Assembly: GCA_964393535.1 (NCBI GenBank) | Contig: CAYMUC010000037.1 | Coordinates: 1 to 25,271 of the forward strand | Direction: 5' to 3' | Length of the DNA: 25,271 nucleotides | Origin: CAYMUC01 sp964393535 | GTDB lineage: Bacteria; Actinomycetota; Acidimicrobiia; Acidimicrobiales; Ilumatobacteraceae | In this document: positions 14,992-22,669 of the stretch, in pieces | Layout of the letters: every line of letters starts with the position of its first letter | Position numbering within the stretch: position 1 is the first letter of the stretch | Made by a program: the position numbers and the translations under genes | Notes under the pieces: generated by a model | Database searches by the model: none | Seen by the model: the letters and a program-made list of their open reading frames with translations, nothing else | What the model was told of the DNA's origin: nothing

Positions 14992-15025
14992 GCCGGGGGC
15001 TGGGGATGTGACGAAGAAGGAGTGC

Positions 15026-15946
15026 ATGGTGGCGCGTCTGTGTGAAGGTCGAGTGGTGATCGTGACCGGGGCCGGTCGGGGTATCGGGCGCGAACACGCC
15101 CTGATGCTGGCGGCTCATGGGGCCAAGGTGGTCGTGAACGACCTGGGTGGGTCCATGGATGGCACGGGGACCGACCTGAGCCCCGCCGAGAGCGTGGTGG
15201 CCGAAATTCGGGCCGCCGGCGGCGAGGCGGTGTCGAACGGCGACAACGTGGCCAGTTGGGAAGGCGCCGAGCGCCTCATCCGCACCGCTGTCGACGCCTT
15301 TGGCGACCTGCACGCCCTGGTGAACAACGCCGGCATTCTGCGTGACCGCATGATGGTGAACATGAGCGAGGCGGAATGGGACGCCGTGATCAACGTGCAC
15401 CTGAAGGGCACGTTCGCCCCCAGCCACTTCGCGGCCGAGTACTGGCGTGACCAGACCAAGGCCGGCGCCACCGTGGACGCCCGCATCATCAACACCACCT
15501 CGGTGTCGGGCATCTACGGCAACCCGGGGCAGACCAACTACGGCGCCGCCAAGGCCGGCATCGCCACCTTCACCATCATCTCGGCTCTTGAGTTGGCCCG
15601 CTACGGCATCACGGTGAACGCCGTGGCGCCCGGCGCCCTCACCCGCATGACCGAGAACCTCATGCCGTCGCAGACCGACGAGGACCGTGAGCGCATGTCG
15701 CCCCGGTGGATCGCTCCCATCGTGACCTGGCTGTGCTCGGCCGAGTCGGCCGGGGTGACGGGCCGGGTGTTCGAGGCCAGTGGCACCACGTTGGCCGTGG
15801 CCCAGGGTTGGACCCGCGGTCCCCGCACCACACCCATCGACGACCCCACCATGATGGGCGCTGCGGTGGAGGAACTGCTGGCCCAGAGCCGGCCCAACGC
15901 CGGCATGAACGGCGAACCCGGCGGCCCGCCCCAGCCCAAGAGCTGA
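15026..15946 (+). CDS. SDR dehydrogenase, HSD17B4/MFE-2-type 3-hydroxyacyl-CoA dehydrogenase-like
   Basis: 306 aa from ATG 15026, with AAGGAG at 15017-15022; the next codon, GTG 15029, has slightly better spacing and could be used instead. Classical SDR features: TGAGRGIG 14-21, NNAG 100-103, catalytic S159, Y172 and K176 (YGAAK). The insert VVNDLGGSMDGTGTD at 36-50 is typical of the dehydrogenase part of peroxisomal multifunctional enzyme type 2 and its actinobacterial homologues in steroid side-chain or branched-chain beta-oxidation. The MaoC hydratase encoded 41 nt downstream fits the adjoining hydratase step. Together they act as a split version of that enzyme. Exact substrate unknown. 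Confidence 0.9.
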   Translation: MVARLCEGRVVIVTGAGRGIGREHALMLAAHGAKVVVNDLGGSMDGTGTDLSPAESVVAEIRAAGGEAVSNGDNVASWEGAERLIRTAVDAFGDLHALVNNAGILRDRMMVNMSEAEWDAVINVHLKGTFAPSHFAAEYWRDQTKAGATVDARIINTTSVSGIYGNPGQTNYGAAKAGIATFTIISALELARYGITVNAVAPGALTRMTENLMPSQTDEDRERMSPRWIAPIVTWLCSAESAGVTGRVFEASGTTLAVAQGWTRGPRTTPIDDPTMMGAAVEELLAQSRPNAGMNGEPGGPPQPKS

Positions 15947-15987
15947 CCGGGCCTCGAACCGACCATTCACGAGGGAAGGACACGACC

Positions 15988-16830
15988 ATGCCCATCAATC
16001 CCGACGCCGTCGGCACCCGCACCGAACCCGTGGAAGTGAGTTGGTCGTCGAAGGACGCCCTGCTGTACGCCGTGGGTGTGGGCGCTGGCGTGAACGAACT
16101 GGCCTTCACCACCGAGAACACCAACGGCGTGGCCCAGCGGGCCCTGCCCACCATGCCGGTGGTCATCGGGTCGGGTTTCGGGGTGAGCGCCATGCGTCAT
16201 ATCGGCACCTTCAACCCCGCCATGCTGGTGCACGGTCAGCAGTCGGTCACCCTGCACCGTGAGCTGCCCGCCGAGGGCAAGGCGCTGCTGTCGTCGGGCA
16301 TCACCGCCATCTACGACAAGGGCAAGGCCGCCGTGGTGGTGTCGGCAGGCGAGGCCACCACGCTCGACGGCGAGCCTCTGTACACCACCACCATGTCCGC
16401 CTTCATTCGTGGCGAGGGCGGCTGGGGTGGCGACCGTGGCCCCAGCGGTCCGGTGAACGTGCCACCCGACCGGGCGCCCGATCACCAGGTGACCTACCAG
16501 ACCTCACCCGACCAGGCGTTGGTGTACCGGTTGTCGGGCGACCGCAACCCCCTGCACAGCGATCCGTCGTTCGCCGCCATGGGCGGTTTCGACCGTCCGA
16601 TCCTGCACGGCCTGTGCACCTACGGCTTCACGGGTCGGGCGTTGCTGCACACGCTGTGCGACAGCGATCCGGCTCGCTTCCAGCATGTGGAGGGCCGCTT
16701 CTCGTCGCCGGTGCTCCCCGGCGAAGCCCTCACCGTGAGCATGTGGGTGACGGCACCGGGCGAAGCGGTGTTCGTGACGGCGGTGGGCGACCGGGTCGTG
16801 ATCGACCAGGGACTGCTGCGCTACTCGTAA
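15988..16830 (+). CDS. MaoC-type (R)-specific enoyl-CoA hydratase, double hot-dog
   Basis: 280 aa from ATG 15988, with the purine-rich GAGGGAAGGA (15971-15980) seven bases upstream. The length fits a double hot-dog protein with a non-catalytic N-terminal half and a catalytic C-terminal half. The hydratase-2 motif YRLSGDRNPLHSDP is at 180-193, with active-site D185 and H190. Known relatives add water to trans-2-enoyl-CoA in beta-oxidation of fatty acids or steroid side chains. The neighbouring SDR would oxidise the product. Its last 10 bases overlap, tail to tail, the SET-domain gene on the other strand. Confidence 0.92.
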   Translation: MPINPDAVGTRTEPVEVSWSSKDALLYAVGVGAGVNELAFTTENTNGVAQRALPTMPVVIGSGFGVSAMRHIGTFNPAMLVHGQQSVTLHRELPAEGKALLSSGITAIYDKGKAAVVVSAGEATTLDGEPLYTTTMSAFIRGEGGWGGDRGPSGPVNVPPDRAPDHQVTYQTSPDQALVYRLSGDRNPLHSDPSFAAMGGFDRPILHGLCTYGFTGRALLHTLCDSDPARFQHVEGRFSSPVLPGEALTVSMWVTAPGEAVFVTAVGDRVVIDQGLLRYS

Positions 16831-17186
16831 CCCCGGTCGCTGAAGTAGGTGGGGCCGTAGTCGATGAACAGCTCTTCATCGGCGTCGATGTCCATGACGG
16901 TCCGCAGCGACAGGCGTTGGCCGATGGCGTCGATCTCTACTTCGGCATTGGGTTCGTCGTGGTGGTTGATGAGGCTGGTGAGGCCGAGCGCCAGCCACGA
17001 CCCGCCCTCGCCGGCGTCGAACACGTAGTCCATGAGCGTGGTGCCCGCCGCGATGTCGTCGGGGCCCAGGTACAGCAGCGGGCAGCGCTCCACCACGGTG
17101 CCGGCCTCGATGGGGTCCTTGGCGAACACCCCGCGCCCGTGGATGGGGGAGTCGCGCACCACGACGCGCACAGAAGGTCTGGTCAT
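16821..17186 (-). CDS. Small stand-alone SET-domain protein (putative protein lysine methyltransferase)
   Basis: 121 aa from ATG 17186, with GAGG six bases upstream. The protein is almost only a SET core: SPIHGRGVFA (13-22, cofactor-binding loop), LTSLINHHDEPNAE (69-82, the NHxxxPN-type motif), and DEELFIDYG (103-111) with Tyr110 in the catalytic-tyrosine position. A pre-SET or zinc post-SET part is missing. The size is close to the 119-aa viral vSET enzyme, which is active alone as a dimer. Its role would be lysine methylation of an unidentified protein with S-adenosylmethionine; activity is inferred. It lies 8 nt downstream of nucS on the same strand, so the two are probably co-transcribed. 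Confidence 0.82.
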   Translation of the reverse strand: MTRPSVRVVVRDSPIHGRGVFAKDPIEAGTVVERCPLLYLGPDDIAAGTTLMDYVFDAGEGGSWLALGLTSLINHHDEPNAEVEIDAIGQRLSLRTVMDIDADEELFIDYGPTYFSDRGYE

Positions 17187-17194
17187 GTCGTGCC

Positions 17195-17854
17195 TCAGAA
17201 CAGTCGCAGTTCGTCGGGCTGCAGCCCGCGCAGTTCGTCGTAGTCCACTTCCACCCACGCCAGGCCACGGCTCTCGGCCAGCACCCGGGCCTGAGGCTTG
17301 ATCTGCTGGGCCACGAAGATGCCGCGCACCTCGCCCAGTGACGAGTCGAGGCGCAGACGCTCGAGGTAGCGGGCCAGTTGCTCCACCCCGTCGATCTCGC
17401 CCCGGCGCTTCACCTCCACCGCCACGAACCGTCCCTGCGAGTCGTGGCAGGCCAGGTCCACCGGACCGATGGCGGTGGGGTACTCGCGCCGGATGAGCGA
17501 CAGCCCCACCTCGATGGCCTCGGGTGCGCCGGCCAACAACTCCTGCAGGTGCGCCTCGACGCCGTCCTTGGTGAGGCCCGGATCATCGCCGAGGTGGTGC
17601 TCCACCTCGTTCAACACTTCGTGGAAGGTGATGGTGAGCGTCTCGCCCTTGGGGTTGGTCACCACCCAGGCGTCGCCGCGGTCGTCGAGGTGATTGGGGG
17701 CGTTCATCCAGTTCAGCGGCTTGTAGGCACCGCCGTCGGCATGGACGGCCACGCAGCCGTCGGCCTTGCGCATGATGAGGCGGACCGCCTCGGGGAGTTG
17801 AGCATCGAGGCGTCCCTGATACGTGACGCTGCAGCGGGCGATGACCAGACGCAC
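17195..17854 (-). CDS. nucS: Mismatch-specific endonuclease NucS (EndoMS)
   Basis: 219 aa from GTG 17854, which lies 3 nt after the stop of the preceding SDR gene. The N-terminus MRLVIARCSVTYQGRL and the KADGCVAVHADGGAYKPLNWM block (30-50) are characteristic of NucS. The C-terminal PD-(D/E)xK nuclease has D133 (GPVDLACHD), E147 and K149 (VEVKRR). The last residues, LQPDELRLF, fit the conserved C-terminal RLF-type tail that contacts the beta sliding clamp. In actinobacteria and archaea lacking MutS-MutL, NucS cuts both strands at mismatches and drives repair. This is a strong marker for Actinomycetota here. Confidence 0.96.
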   Translation of the reverse strand: MRLVIARCSVTYQGRLDAQLPEAVRLIMRKADGCVAVHADGGAYKPLNWMNAPNHLDDRGDAWVVTNPKGETLTITFHEVLNEVEHHLGDDPGLTKDGVEAHLQELLAGAPEAIEVGLSLIRREYPTAIGPVDLACHDSQGRFVAVEVKRRGEIDGVEQLARYLERLRLDSSLGEVRGIFVAQQIKPQARVLAESRGLAWVEVDYDELRGLQPDELRLF

Positions 17855-17857
17855 GGG

Positions 17858-18841
17858 TCAGCGCGCCCCGGTGACGTCGAAGCCGGTCGCGGCGTCGGAC
17901 AACGCCCACAGTCGCGTTGCCCGCTCGGCGTCCACGGCATACGACCGCACCCCGGTCTTGGCCCCCGGCTCGTCGTTCACCTCGGCCACGCCACAGTCTT
18001 CGCAGTACGCCCCGCCACGGGCCTCGAGTGCCGGGTTCAGCAAGGCCCACAGTGTGGTGGCGGCCCCTTGGGGGATGCTCTTCCACTGCACCGATGCCGC
18101 GCCGCCGATGCTGGCCATGAGCGCTGTGACCACCTCACGGGTCATGTGGCGGCCCAGTTCGGTGTGGATGCCACCGGGATGGACCGAGTAGGCGTACACG
18201 CCCTCCGCCGCGTGGCGGCGGTGGTACTCGGCGGCGAACAGGATGTTGGCGGTCTTGGAGCGCCCGTAGGCGATGACGGGGTCGTAGGGCGACTGCCGGT
18301 AGTCGAGGTCGTCGAGGTCCACATCGCCGAACATGTGACCCTGTGAGCTGAGCGCGACGACCCGACTGGGGCGACCCGACCGCTGAGCGCCCGCCGCCAG
18401 CAACGGTGTCACCAGACGGGTCAGCAGGTGGTGGGCGAGGTGATTGGTGCCCATCTGGCGTTCGAAGCCTTCGACGGTGCGACCCTCGGGGCAGGCCATG
18501 ATGCCGGCGTTGTTCACCAGGGCGTCCAGCCCTTCGGTGAGCGAGGCCACCGTGTCGGCTGCAGCGCGCACGCTGGCCAACGACTCGAGATCCAAGGGCA
18601 CCAGTGTGAGGTGTGCATCACCGCCACAGGCCGCCGTCACCCGGGCCGCGGCGGCCTCGCCCCGCGCAAGGTCGCGCACCCCCATGAGCACGTGAACGCC
18701 TCGCGAGGCGAGCGCCCGCGCTGTTTCCTCGCCCAAGCCGGTGGACGCCCCCGTCACCAGCACGGTTCGACCACGGAGGTCGTCGCCGGCGAATGCCGCC
18801 AACACGTCGTCGGTGGTGGTGGACCAGCCCATCTCTGCCAT
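17858..18841 (-). CDS. SDR oxidoreductase, retinol dehydrogenase/WWOX-like
   Basis: 327 aa from ATG 18841; a second ATG at 18832 is possible and neither has a clear Shine-Dalgarno. SDR motifs: TGASTGLG 30-37 (NADP-type Rossmann), NNAGIM 110-115, serine pair S165/S166 and Y192-x3-K196 (YGRSK). The long C-terminal part with VHPGGIHTELGRH and the Cys-containing GGAYCEDCGVAE is typical of the retinol-dehydrogenase/WWOX-like SDR branch, whose bacterial members act on unknown alcohols or ketones. It is the first gene of SDR > nucS > SET, with gaps of 3 and 8 nt. Whether the three share a function is unclear; simple co-transcription is enough to explain the order. Confidence 0.88.
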   Translation of the reverse strand: MAEMGWSTTTDDVLAAFAGDDLRGRTVLVTGASTGLGEETARALASRGVHVLMGVRDLARGEAAAARVTAACGGDAHLTLVPLDLESLASVRAAADTVASLTEGLDALVNNAGIMACPEGRTVEGFERQMGTNHLAHHLLTRLVTPLLAAGAQRSGRPSRVVALSSQGHMFGDVDLDDLDYRQSPYDPVIAYGRSKTANILFAAEYHRRHAAEGVYAYSVHPGGIHTELGRHMTREVVTALMASIGGAASVQWKSIPQGAATTLWALLNPALEARGGAYCEDCGVAEVNDEPGAKTGVRSYAVDAERATRLWALSDAATGFDVTGAR

Positions 18842-18942
18842 GTCCAGAGCATGCCACTTGTGCCTGCCGAACTCCGGTCCAAGAGCCTGCGGCCCAGGGC
18901 CGAGTGTCCCTGATCGGGGGAATGGTCCCGGTTCAGCATGTC

Positions 18943-19016
18943 TCCACGGCCGGGAGCATCCGGCCACCGACGCCCGTGGAGCCACGGGGGCGGCCGTCGG
19001 CAACACAACAAGGAGG
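18943..19016 (+). promoter_or_regulatory. Structured 5' leader of the Tad pilus operon with strong ribosome site
   Basis: Two stable stem-loops precede the pilin gene. The first is GGCCGG 18948-18953 / CCGGCC 18960-18965. The second is CCGACG 18967-18972 / CGTCGG 18995-19000 enclosing CCCGTG 18973-18978 / CACGGG 18983-18988 with a GAGC loop. TCCACGG at 18943-18949 can instead pair with CCGTGGA at 18974-18980, which would break both. An unpaired A/C-rich spacer then leads to AGGAGG (19011-19016), five bases before the pilin GTG. The leader may stabilise the abundant pilin mRNA or act as a switch. Confidence 0.45.
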
Positions 19017-19021
19017 CCCTC

Positions 19022-19225
19022 GTGGCTCGCATCTTCACGTTCCTTCAGTCGTATCTGGCCACTCGCCAGCCCAACGAGGTCAACGGTCCCGACGAGGACC
19101 AGGGCGCCACCATGGTGGAGTACGGCCTCATCGTGTCGGTCATCGCCCTCGTGGTGGTGGTGGGCGCCACGGTGTTCGGCAACGCGTTGAGCACCTTCTT
19201 CTCGGATCTCGCCGGGAGCCTGTGA
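19022..19225 (+). CDS. flp: Flp-type major pilin
   Basis: 67 aa from GTG 19022, set by AGGAGG at 19011-19016. The prepilin site DQG|ATMVEYGLIVS has Gly28 at -1, Glu33 at +5 and Tyr34 at +6, the Flp signature. The hydrophobic stretch about 35-50 forms the membrane and fibre-core helix. Cleavage would give a 39-residue mature pilin from an unusually long, charged 28-residue leader. Flp subunits polymerise into thin adhesive pili assembled by the Tad ATPase and membrane proteins encoded downstream. No prepilin peptidase is visible in the window. The stop shares one base with the next start (TGATG). Confidence 0.93.
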   Translation: MARIFTFLQSYLATRQPNEVNGPDEDQGATMVEYGLIVSVIALVVVVGATVFGNALSTFFSDLAGSL

Positions 19226-19656
19226 TGGCGATGACGCTTCGACGCCCCTCGGTCGGGGCGTCACGTCGCACGGGTAGAGGACCGGGGGGACAGTGGAAGG
19301 ACGAGCGCGGGGCCGCCATGGTGGAACTCGCGCTCGTCCTTCCCATGCTGGTGCTGCTGCTGGTGGGCATCGTGGAGGCGGGTCGTGCCTATGGGGCCAG
19401 CGTGGCCCTGCAAGGTGCCGCCCGCGATGGTGCGCGCCTGGTGGCACTGGGTTCGCCGAGGGTCGATGTGGAACAGGCGGTGTACGCCACGGCGGGACCC
19501 GCCGAGGTGACCTCGGTGGGCGTGGGGGCCTGTGCGGGCAACGGCAGTGGTGATGCGGAAGTGGTGGTGCAGGCCCAGCACCAGTGGCGACTGCCCTTCG
19601 TGGAGCTGGGCACATCCACGCTGACGGCGACGGCGAGGATGCCATGCGAAGTGTGA
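19225..19656 (+). CDS. TadE-like minor pilin
   Basis: 143 aa from ATG 19225, which overlaps the pilin stop; the in-frame GTG just before is an alternative. The leader is long and basic (about 29 residues). It ends in DERG|AAMVELALVLPMLVLLLVG with Gly29 at -1 and Glu34 at +5, the TadE pseudopilin pattern. After the single membrane helix comes AGRAYGASVALQGAARDGAR, typical of TadE. TadE is processed like Flp and is needed for pilus assembly, probably at the base or tip. The following TadG-like gene starts 13 nt before this stop, so the two are translationally coupled. Confidence 0.9.
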   Translation: MAMTLRRPSVGASRRTGRGPGGQWKDERGAAMVELALVLPMLVLLLVGIVEAGRAYGASVALQGAARDGARLVALGSPRVDVEQAVYATAGPAEVTSVGVGACAGNGSGDAEVVVQAQHQWRLPFVELGTSTLTATARMPCEV

Positions 19657-20678
19657 ACGAGCGTCCCGCACGCGACCGCGGTGCTGCGGTGCTGTGGGTG
19701 GCGCTGATGATGGTGGTGCTGCTGGGTGTGGGCACCCTCACCGTGGACCTGGGTGCGCTGCACGTGGAACGTCAACGATTGCGCACTGGGGCCGAGGCCG
19801 CGGCGTTGGCCGTGGCCCGTGACTGTGTGGACGGCGACTGTGGGTCGGCGTCGCAGACCGCCTCGACATGGGCACCTCGCAACGACCCCGACGGTGCCAT
19901 GGCTGTGACCCTGGTGTGTGGTGAGGGTCCCGGACTGGCGGCCTGCCCGGCCGACGTCGAGGGCCCGGCCGAGATGACTGGTTGGGTGCACGTGGCCACC
20001 CGAACTGCCACCGCCGATGGCGGCGAGGAGGTACGGCTTCGGCTGGCACCCCTCATCGACGCCGTGTCGAGCGCGTCGTTGCGTTCACGGGCCACGGTGG
20101 CCTGGGGGGCCCTGAGCGGCGGCAACACCAAACCTTTGGCCATGTCGGTGTGTGAGTTCCAGGTCCTGGGGGGCAACCCGTACACGGGTACCTTCCCGTC
20201 GGGTTCGCAGTTCGTGTACTTCCACGGCGTCGGTGGTTCGGGTGAACCCGGTGTGGGCACGTGCACGGCATCGACCTCGGGGCAGGACCTGCCCGGCGGT
20301 TTCGGGTGGTTGGCCGCCAGTGGTTGCAGCATCGATGTGAAAACCGGTGACTGGCTCACGGCGGCGCCGGGGAACTCGCCCTCGCAGGCCTGTCGCAGCG
20401 ACCTGACCAGTTGGCGCAACGCCGTCATCGAGATCACCTTGTTCGACGCCGAACAGGGCACCGGTTCGGGCGGCAGCTACCGAGTCGCCGGCATCGCGGC
20501 GTTCCGCGTGACGGGCTACCGGTTCCCCAGCGCCACCTGGCCCCAGGGGTTCCGGTGTCCGGCCGCCACCGGCAACAGCGGCACGTGCCTGCGTGGCGAG
20601 TTCACCCGGGTGTCCACCACCGGGGGCTCGCTGGGCGGACCGGACTTCGGTGTGCGTACCACGCGCCTCGTCGGTTGA
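19644..20678 (+). CDS. TadG/TadF-like pilus-associated protein
   Basis: 344 aa from ATG 19644, preceded by GCGAGGA. The N-terminus DRGAAVLWVALMMVVLLGVG (11-30) is a pilin-like helix, but position +5 after Gly13 is Trp, not Glu, so peptidase cleavage is doubtful. It is followed by TVDLGALHVERQRLRTGAEA, the TadG-like (PF13400-type) signature. The long outer part is Gly/Ser/Thr-rich with ten cysteines, suggesting several disulfides outside the cell. Proteins of this type are accessory parts of Tad pili, possibly anchors or tip adhesins. The adhesive role is inferred. Confidence 0.82.
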   Translation: MRSVNERPARDRGAAVLWVALMMVVLLGVGTLTVDLGALHVERQRLRTGAEAAALAVARDCVDGDCGSASQTASTWAPRNDPDGAMAVTLVCGEGPGLAACPADVEGPAEMTGWVHVATRTATADGGEEVRLRLAPLIDAVSSASLRSRATVAWGALSGGNTKPLAMSVCEFQVLGGNPYTGTFPSGSQFVYFHGVGGSGEPGVGTCTASTSGQDLPGGFGWLAASGCSIDVKTGDWLTAAPGNSPSQACRSDLTSWRNAVIEITLFDAEQGTGSGGSYRVAGIAAFRVTGYRFPSATWPQGFRCPAATGNSGTCLRGEFTRVSTTGGSLGGPDFGVRTTRLVG

Positions 20679-20723
20679 CGCCCCTCGCTCTCGCAGTCCG
20701 ATCAACCCCCGAAAGGAACCTTC

Positions 20724-21452
20724 ATGAAACGACGAGTCCTGTCCCTGGTGGCCGCCGTGGTGCTGGCCGGTGTGGGCACCGCAGCGCTGGTGGCCTATGT
20801 GCGATCGGCCCGGGCCGATGCCGTGGCCGGCGAAGCCCAGACCGAGGTGCTGGTGGTGACCGAGGCCGTGGCCCAGGGAGCAGCCTTCGACCAGGTGCGC
20901 TCACGCGTGCAGGTGGCCACGGTACCGGTGCGTCTGGTGGCGGTGGGGGCGTTGACCACGCTGGAGGAGTTGGACGCCATGGTCGCAGCGGACTCGTCGT
21001 TGACAGCAGCCGCCGACCTCCTGCCGGGTGATCAACTGCAGCGCGCTCGCCTGGTGCCACGACGGCAGTTGTCGCGTGCCGAGGTGCCCGAGGGATTGCA
21101 GGAACTCACCGTGGCGGTGGCGCCCGAACGAGCCGTGGGCGGCGAGTTGCGTCCTGGTGAGGTGGTGGGGGTGGTGGTGTCTCAGGTGGAGCCTCGGCCC
21201 GCAAGCACCCTGACGCTCACGGGTGTGCCGGTGATCGCCGTGCAGATCACCTCCGCCGACCGCAGTCGATTGGGTCTTGGCACCAGTGGGGACGACGACG
21301 CCGATGTGGACCCGACGGTGGCCGACGCCCCCGAGCGCCAGGTGCTGGTGACCGTCGCCGTGGATTCGGCCCAGGCCGAGCAGATCGTGGCGGCGGTCGA
21401 GTTCGGCCAGGTGTGGTTCACCCGCCACGTGGCAGGGGCGACGCTGCGATGA
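20724..21452 (+). CDS. cpaB: CpaB/RcpC-like Flp pilus assembly protein
   Basis: 242 aa from ATG 20724, with an AAGGA-type site at 20713-20717. A single N-terminal membrane helix or signal anchor (about 4-26) is followed by a SAF-like region (about 42-115, with the GDQLQRARLV motif) and a beta-rich CpaB segment containing LTVAVAPERAVGGELRPGEVVGVVV. In diderms CpaB works with the secretin; actinobacteria have no secretin, and CpaB-like proteins there probably hold the pilus in the cell wall. A 45-nt gap separates it from the TadG-like gene, without a visible terminator. Its stop overlaps the ATPase start by ATGA. Confidence 0.85.
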   Translation: MKRRVLSLVAAVVLAGVGTAALVAYVRSARADAVAGEAQTEVLVVTEAVAQGAAFDQVRSRVQVATVPVRLVAVGALTTLEELDAMVAADSSLTAAADLLPGDQLQRARLVPRRQLSRAEVPEGLQELTVAVAPERAVGGELRPGEVVGVVVSQVEPRPASTLTLTGVPVIAVQITSADRSRLGLGTSGDDDADVDPTVADAPERQVLVTVAVDSAQAEQIVAAVEFGQVWFTRHVAGATLR

Positions 21453-22669
21453 GTGTGACCGAGCACGACCTCAAGGCGCGTCTGCACGGTGAACTGATCG
21501 AGCGACTCGGGGCCCGCCTTGGCGATGCCCAGGTGAGCGCCGAACAACTGGGACCACTCGTGGGACGCGAACTGGAACAGCTCATCGCCGGGGCGGGTGT
21601 GCCGCTCGGCGACGACGACCGCCGACGGTTGACGGCGGAGTTGTTGGACGACGTGGTGGGGTTGGGCCCACTGGAACCTCTGCTGGCCGACCGCACCGTG
21701 GACGAGATCATGGTGAACGGTTTCGACGAGGTGTACGTGGAACGCCACGGACGCCTGGAGCTCACCGAGGTGAGGTTCAGTTCCGAGGAGCATCTGCGCC
21801 GGGTCATCGACCGCATCGTGGCCCGGGTGGGCCGGCGGGTGGACGAGTCGTCGCCCATGGTGGATGCCCGACTACCCGACGGTTCGCGTGTGAACGCCAT
21901 CGTGCCGCCACTGGCGGTGGACGGCGCTGCGCTGACCATCAGGAAGTTCGCCGTGGACCCTTTCCAGGTGGACGACCTGATCGCCATGGGCGCCTTCACC
22001 GCCGAGGTGGCCGATCTGCTGCGGGCGGTCGTGGCCGAAGGGCTGAACATCGTGGTGACCGGGGGAACCGGTACGGGCAAGACCACGTTGCTGAACGTGA
22101 TGTCGGGGTTCATACCCGACGGCGAGCGCATCGTGACCATTGAAGATGCCGTGGAGTTGCAGTTGCGTCAGCCCCATGTGGTGCGCCTCGAGAGTCGACC
22201 CCCCAACCTGGAGGGGTCGGGCCAGGTGACGGTGCGCGATCTGGTGCGCAACGCCCTGCGTATGCGGCCCGACCGCATCATCGTGGGTGAAGTGCGCGGC
22301 GCCGAGGCCTTGGACATGTTGCAGGCCATGAACACCGGCCACGACGGGTCCATCTCGACCGTGCACTGCAACAGCCCACGGGATGCCTTGTCGCGGTTGG
22401 AGACCATGGTGCTGATGGCGGGTCTGGAACTGCCCAGCCGGGCCATCCGTGACCAGATCTCCTCGGCACTGGACCTCATCGTGCACGTGCAACGGTTCCG
22501 CGACGGGCACCGCGGCATCTCCCACATCACCGAGGTACTGGGACTGGAAGGTGATGTGATCACCACCAGCGACCTGATGGTGCTGGACCCGGCACAGCCC
22601 GATGCTCGGCGACTGGTTCCCACCGGGGTACCGGCCTCGTTCGGGCCTCGGGTGGGGTGGCGGCCGTGA
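21449..22669 (+). CDS. tadA: Tad pilus secretion ATPase TadA (CpaF)
   Basis: 406 aa from ATG 21449, overlapping the cpaB stop by four bases. It carries the full set of GspE/VirB11-type motifs: Walker A GGTGTGKTT 205-213, Asp box TIEDAVEL 230-237, Walker B RIIVGEVRG 276-284, and His box GHDGSISTVH 297-306. The N-terminal domain contains the CpaF-typical GLGPLEPLL and EIMVNGFDEVYVER. As a hexameric cytoplasmic motor it powers extension (and possibly retraction) of Flp pili by acting on the membrane platform TadB-TadC encoded next. The usual TadZ/CpaE localisation ATPase is not found before it. Confidence 0.96.
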   Translation: MSVTEHDLKARLHGELIERLGARLGDAQVSAEQLGPLVGRELEQLIAGAGVPLGDDDRRRLTAELLDDVVGLGPLEPLLADRTVDEIMVNGFDEVYVERHGRLELTEVRFSSEEHLRRVIDRIVARVGRRVDESSPMVDARLPDGSRVNAIVPPLAVDGAALTIRKFAVDPFQVDDLIAMGAFTAEVADLLRAVVAEGLNIVVTGGTGTGKTTLLNVMSGFIPDGERIVTIEDAVELQLRQPHVVRLESRPPNLEGSGQVTVRDLVRNALRMRPDRIIVGEVRGAEALDMLQAMNTGHDGSISTVHCNSPRDALSRLETMVLMAGLELPSRAIRDQISSALDLIVHVQRFRDGHRGISHITEVLGLEGDVITTSDLMVLDPAQPDARRLVPTGVPASFGPRVGWRP

